Assembly: GCA_029012445.1 (NCBI GenBank) | Contig: JAQXMC010000002.1 | Span: 1 to 64,000 of the forward strand | DNA length: 64,000 nucleotides | Direction of reading: 5' to 3' | Source of the DNA: Oscillospiraceae bacterium | Lineage (GTDB): Bacteria; Bacillota; Clostridia; Oscillospirales; Acutalibacteraceae | In this document: piece by piece, positions 61,773-64,000 of the stretch | Layout of the letters: each line of letters opens with the position of its first letter | How positions within the stretch are numbered: the stretch's first letter is position 1 | The notes under the pieces: model-generated | Database searches by the model: none | What the model was told of the DNA's origin: nothing | The model's input: only the letters and a program-made list of their open reading frames with translations | Position numbers and translations under genes: made by a program

Positions 61773-62531
61773 TTACTCCGCCTTGTGTATTCCCCATCTG
61801 CCGACCGTCTCAAAGCCGAGCTTTTCATAATATCCGGTCAGCTCTTGATTCTTTGTCATAACAAATATGTTTTTCTTGCCTTTTTCCATAAGCTGCGCTG
61901 CCAGCGTTTCAACGCAGCTTTTTGCCAGGCAGCGTCCCCGGAAGGCGGCGTCTGTCGCAACTCCGCTTATAACCGCATCTTCAGCTGTTTCTGCGCTCGT
62001 GAGTGCGCAGGAAATAAGCCTTCCGTTTTCATATACACCGACGCTTCTCAGCATATCCCGGCTTTTTCTGAACATTATATCCGAAAGCCACGGCAGGTAT
62101 CCGGCGCCGACCGCCTGAGCTCCGTTCACGCTGCAAAGCAGCCCGTAAAGCGCCGCAGGCTCAACATCAAAAGCAACATTATCAGCCCTTGCTCCGCCGC
62201 CACAAAACCGCAGAATATCGCCGGTCTCCGCACTGCCGGTCAGCCTGATGGCCGTGTCGGCGTCTGAAAACAGCGCAGTGAAGCCAATCGCCCGAACGAA
62301 CTCGCCGAGCTCTTCAAAATCGGCGTTTTCATCGGCATAAACCGTTATATTCCCGTCCGTTTTGCCGACGGCCGCAGTTATATTTCCGTTTTTCAGCTGC
62401 TCCCAGAACATTGCGAAGCCGTAACCGTTCCCGTAAGCCCGAAGAAGCGCCCCGACTCTTGCGCCGACGGCGTTGCCCGAGCAAAACCTCAGAACCTCGT
62501 CTGCGCTTTCTTTATCTGTCAGGCGAAGCAT
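61773..62531 (-). CDS. GNAT-family N-acetyltransferase
   Basis: The 252-residue product has a C-terminal GNAT domain (about 160-250): VYENGRLISCALTS, AVISGVATDAAFRGRCLAKS, which holds the acetyl-CoA loop, and YYEKLGFETVGRWGI. The N-terminal half is a diverged GNAT-like repeat. Substrate unknown. I chose ATG at 62531, with GAGGAA 7 nt upstream; the frame could begin two codons earlier at TTG. It overlaps the end of the M42 gene by 20 nt. Confidence 0.88.
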   Translation of the reverse strand: MLRLTDKESADEVLRFCSGNAVGARVGALLRAYGNGYGFAMFWEQLKNGNITAAVGKTDGNITVYADENADFEELGEFVRAIGFTALFSDADTAIRLTGSAETGDILRFCGGGARADNVAFDVEPAALYGLLCSVNGAQAVGAGYLPWLSDIMFRKSRDMLRSVGVYENGRLISCALTSAETAEDAVISGVATDAAFRGRCLAKSCVETLAAQLMEKGKKNIFVMTKNQELTGYYEKLGFETVGRWGIHKAE

Positions 62532-63543
62532 TCGCAAATTCCTCGTTCATCAGCTTCGCCAGCTTATACACGCTTTGCATATCCGCCTTGTTCGCAACGC
62601 AGGTCGCAGAGTGAATATATCGGCACGGGACGGAGATCGCAAGAGTGTAAACGCCGCCACGACTTGTGTGAATGGATCCGGCGTCGTTGCCGCCGGCAAC
62701 CGTAGTTTTTGTCTGCCACGCAACGCCGTTTTTTTCGGCAATCTCTCTTGAAAGTCTGAAAAGCTCTCTGTTATAGACGGTGGATCTGTCCATAAAGGAG
62801 ACCGCCGCTCCCCTGCCCAAGAAGCAGACGCTTTCCGACTCGGGCGTGTCGGCCGTGTCGGACGCGGTAGTCGCTTCAAGCACTATCGCATAGTCGGGCG
62901 CCACTGTGAAAGCCGCAGTCTTTGAGCCTCTGAGGCCAACTTCCTCCTGAACGAGAAAAGCAAAATATGTGTCATATGAGACGCCTTCATCTATCATTTT
63001 AAGCATAGCGGCGCAGCCGAAGCGGTCATCAACGGCCTTGGCTTTTATAAGTCCGTCACCGAATTGAGTGAAATCCGAAACAAAATAAACGCTGTCGCCG
63101 ACCGAGACATATTTTTCCGCTTCCTCTTTTGACGAGGCGCCGATATCAATACACATATCCTTTATCTTGGGGCATTTTTTAAGCTCCTCTTTTTCGCAAA
63201 GGTGAATGGGCTTAACGCAGACGACTCCCGGGATATTGTCTTCGCCGACAGTCACATTTCTGCCGAAAACGACCTTTTCGTCAACGCCGCCGACCGGCGT
63301 GAATTTTAGAAAGCCGTCGTCCGTGATGTATCTGACGATAAAGCCGACTTCATCCATGTGAGCCGAGATCATGACCTTATTGGCGGCCGGGTGCTTTCCT
63401 TTGACAAAGGCGATGACATTGCCCATGGGATCAACCGTGATATCAGCCTTGTCGATGATTTTGGACAATATATATTCTCTGACCTTTTCCTCTCTGCCGG
63501 AAGTTCCGTTTATCAGGCAAAGTTCCTTTAAATAATCAAGCAT
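62512..63543 (-). CDS. M42-family metallopeptidase
   Basis: The 343-residue aminopeptidase has the dinuclear metal site of M42: VMISAHMDEVGFIVRYI (His-x-Asp), KAVDDRFGCAAML (bridging Asp), LVQEEVGLRGSKTA (catalytic Glu pair) and a C-terminal CRYIHSATC His. The PDZ-like insertion domain lies at about 70-165. These enzymes form tetrahedral 12-mers and trim peptides in the cytoplasm. ATG at 63543 follows CGGAGG and overlaps the previous M42 gene by 8 nt. Confidence 0.94.
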   Translation of the reverse strand: MLDYLKELCLINGTSGREEKVREYILSKIIDKADITVDPMGNVIAFVKGKHPAANKVMISAHMDEVGFIVRYITDDGFLKFTPVGGVDEKVVFGRNVTVGEDNIPGVVCVKPIHLCEKEELKKCPKIKDMCIDIGASSKEEAEKYVSVGDSVYFVSDFTQFGDGLIKAKAVDDRFGCAAMLKMIDEGVSYDTYFAFLVQEEVGLRGSKTAAFTVAPDYAIVLEATTASDTADTPESESVCFLGRGAAVSFMDRSTVYNRELFRLSREIAEKNGVAWQTKTTVAGGNDAGSIHTSRGGVYTLAISVPCRYIHSATCVANKADMQSVYKLAKLMNEEFANASPDR

Positions 63544-64000
63544 TTTCTTTGCCTCCGTTCTCAAGAATATAGCAGGCTATAAGCTTGGCCGAATTTTCGA
63601 TATCGTCTGTGTCGATGACCTCGGCCGCAGTGTGCATATTTCTGAGCGGAACCGACACGGTGGCCGTCTTTATTCCGCCTGCGCTGACGGATATCTCGTC
63701 TGCGTTTGTTCCGGTTGATCTGCCCATAACCTCGCAGTCATAGGGAATACCGTGTTCCTTGGCTGTGTAGACAAGCGCAAGTGACATTTCTCTGTCAAGC
63801 ACCGGCGAAAAGCCTATAAGCGGGCCCTTTCCGAGCTCTCCGCCCTCCTCTTTGCCGACATCGGGCTGTGTTGCAAAGGTGACATCAACCACTATCGCTT
63901 CGTCGGCCTGATTTGCGAAAGAGCCGGTCTTTGCCCCTCTGCCGCCGACCTCCTCCTGTGAGGAGAACATGAGGGTCAGATCGGCGGTGAAGCCCTCTTT
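63536..64000 (-). CDS. M42-family metallopeptidase (partial, N-terminus outside window)
   Basis: The last 154 residues of a second M42 peptidase are visible; the frame continues off the right edge. It contains LMFSSQEEVGGRGAKTGSFA (catalytic Glu pair), EAIVVDVTFATQPDVG with the metal-binding Asp, and LRNMHTAAEVI with the C-terminal His ligand. Sequence differs clearly from its neighbour, so the pair is not a recent duplication. Clostridia often have several M42 genes in a row. Confidence 0.92.
   Translation of the reverse strand, partial: KEGFTADLTLMFSSQEEVGGRGAKTGSFANQADEAIVVDVTFATQPDVGKEEGGELGKGPLIGFSPVLDREMSLALVYTAKEHGIPYDCEVMGRSTGTNADEISVSAGGIKTATVSVPLRNMHTAAEVIDTDDIENSAKLIACYILENGGKENA

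Noticed and set aside
1..64000. CRISPR array, prophage, transposase, rRNA or tRNA genes
   Set aside because: No regularly spaced short direct repeats, phage or transposase motifs, or conserved rRNA/tRNA cores were seen on either strand.

Overview
The window looks like chromosome of an endospore-forming, low-to-mid GC member of the Clostridia, most like the Oscillospiraceae/Ruminococcaceae gut lineages. This rests on a sigma-G gene, the spore maturation pair spmA/spmB, AGGAGG-type ribosome binding sites, vegetative TTGACA/TATAAT promoters, and gene content usual for Firmicutes (MurT/GatD-like pair, ECF transporter, ClpE-like ATPase, KtrB/TrkA uptake, DUF6472). No rRNA, tRNA, CRISPR array, prophage or insertion sequence was recognised. 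Fifty reading frames have a visible stop codon: TAA and TGA are common and TAG ends only one of them.

Layout. 1-7002: most of one very large secreted repeat protein (minus strand, C-terminus outside the window). 7003-8531: sporulation switch region with sigG behind a hairpin-covered ribosome binding site, followed by a sigma-G-like promoter and a 37-residue amphipathic peptide gene. 8532-11200: a lipoprotein, diverging from a DivIVA-like coiled-coil gene and a two-helix membrane protein. 11200-11650: noncoding DNA full of inverted repeats between two identical hairpins. 11651-17371: secreted endonuclease-like phosphoesterase, then polA-murT-gatD. 17440-22945: dusB, a galT interrupted by an in-frame TAG, and two FAD proteins. 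23013-23878: a glycosyltransferase.

24050-33837 is an L-rhamnose/rhamnoside utilisation cluster: TetR regulator, GPH-type transporter, cytoplasmic GH78 alpha-L-rhamnosidase, a secreted protein of unknown function, then rhaB-rhaA-rhaD. Rhamnosides would be imported, cleaved inside the cell, and rhamnose converted through rhamnulose and rhamnulose-1-phosphate to DHAP and lactaldehyde. Mutarotase and lactaldehyde reductase are not in the window.

33839-49435 is housekeeping on the minus strand: rpsO and pnp with structured leaders; clpE-like, pgsA and cvpA; and a ten-gene run ruvC-ruvA-ruvB-glmM-methyltransferase-ecfA1-ecfA2-ecfT-truA-DUF5711. 49451-50562 is spmA-spmB. 50670-54419 is trkA-trkH and a YhhN-family membrane protein on the plus strand. 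54500-64000 is one tight minus-strand run: two M42 peptidases, GNAT, methionine-gamma-lyase-like protein, DUF2461, phosphohexomutase, alr, a 59-residue DUF6472 protein and a GH31 glycosidase.

The points most worth following are a MurT/GatD-like pair in which the glutaminase Cys and His appear replaced, the sigG leader and the downstream sigma-G-like peptide gene, the amber codon in galT, and the structured element at 11343-11636.
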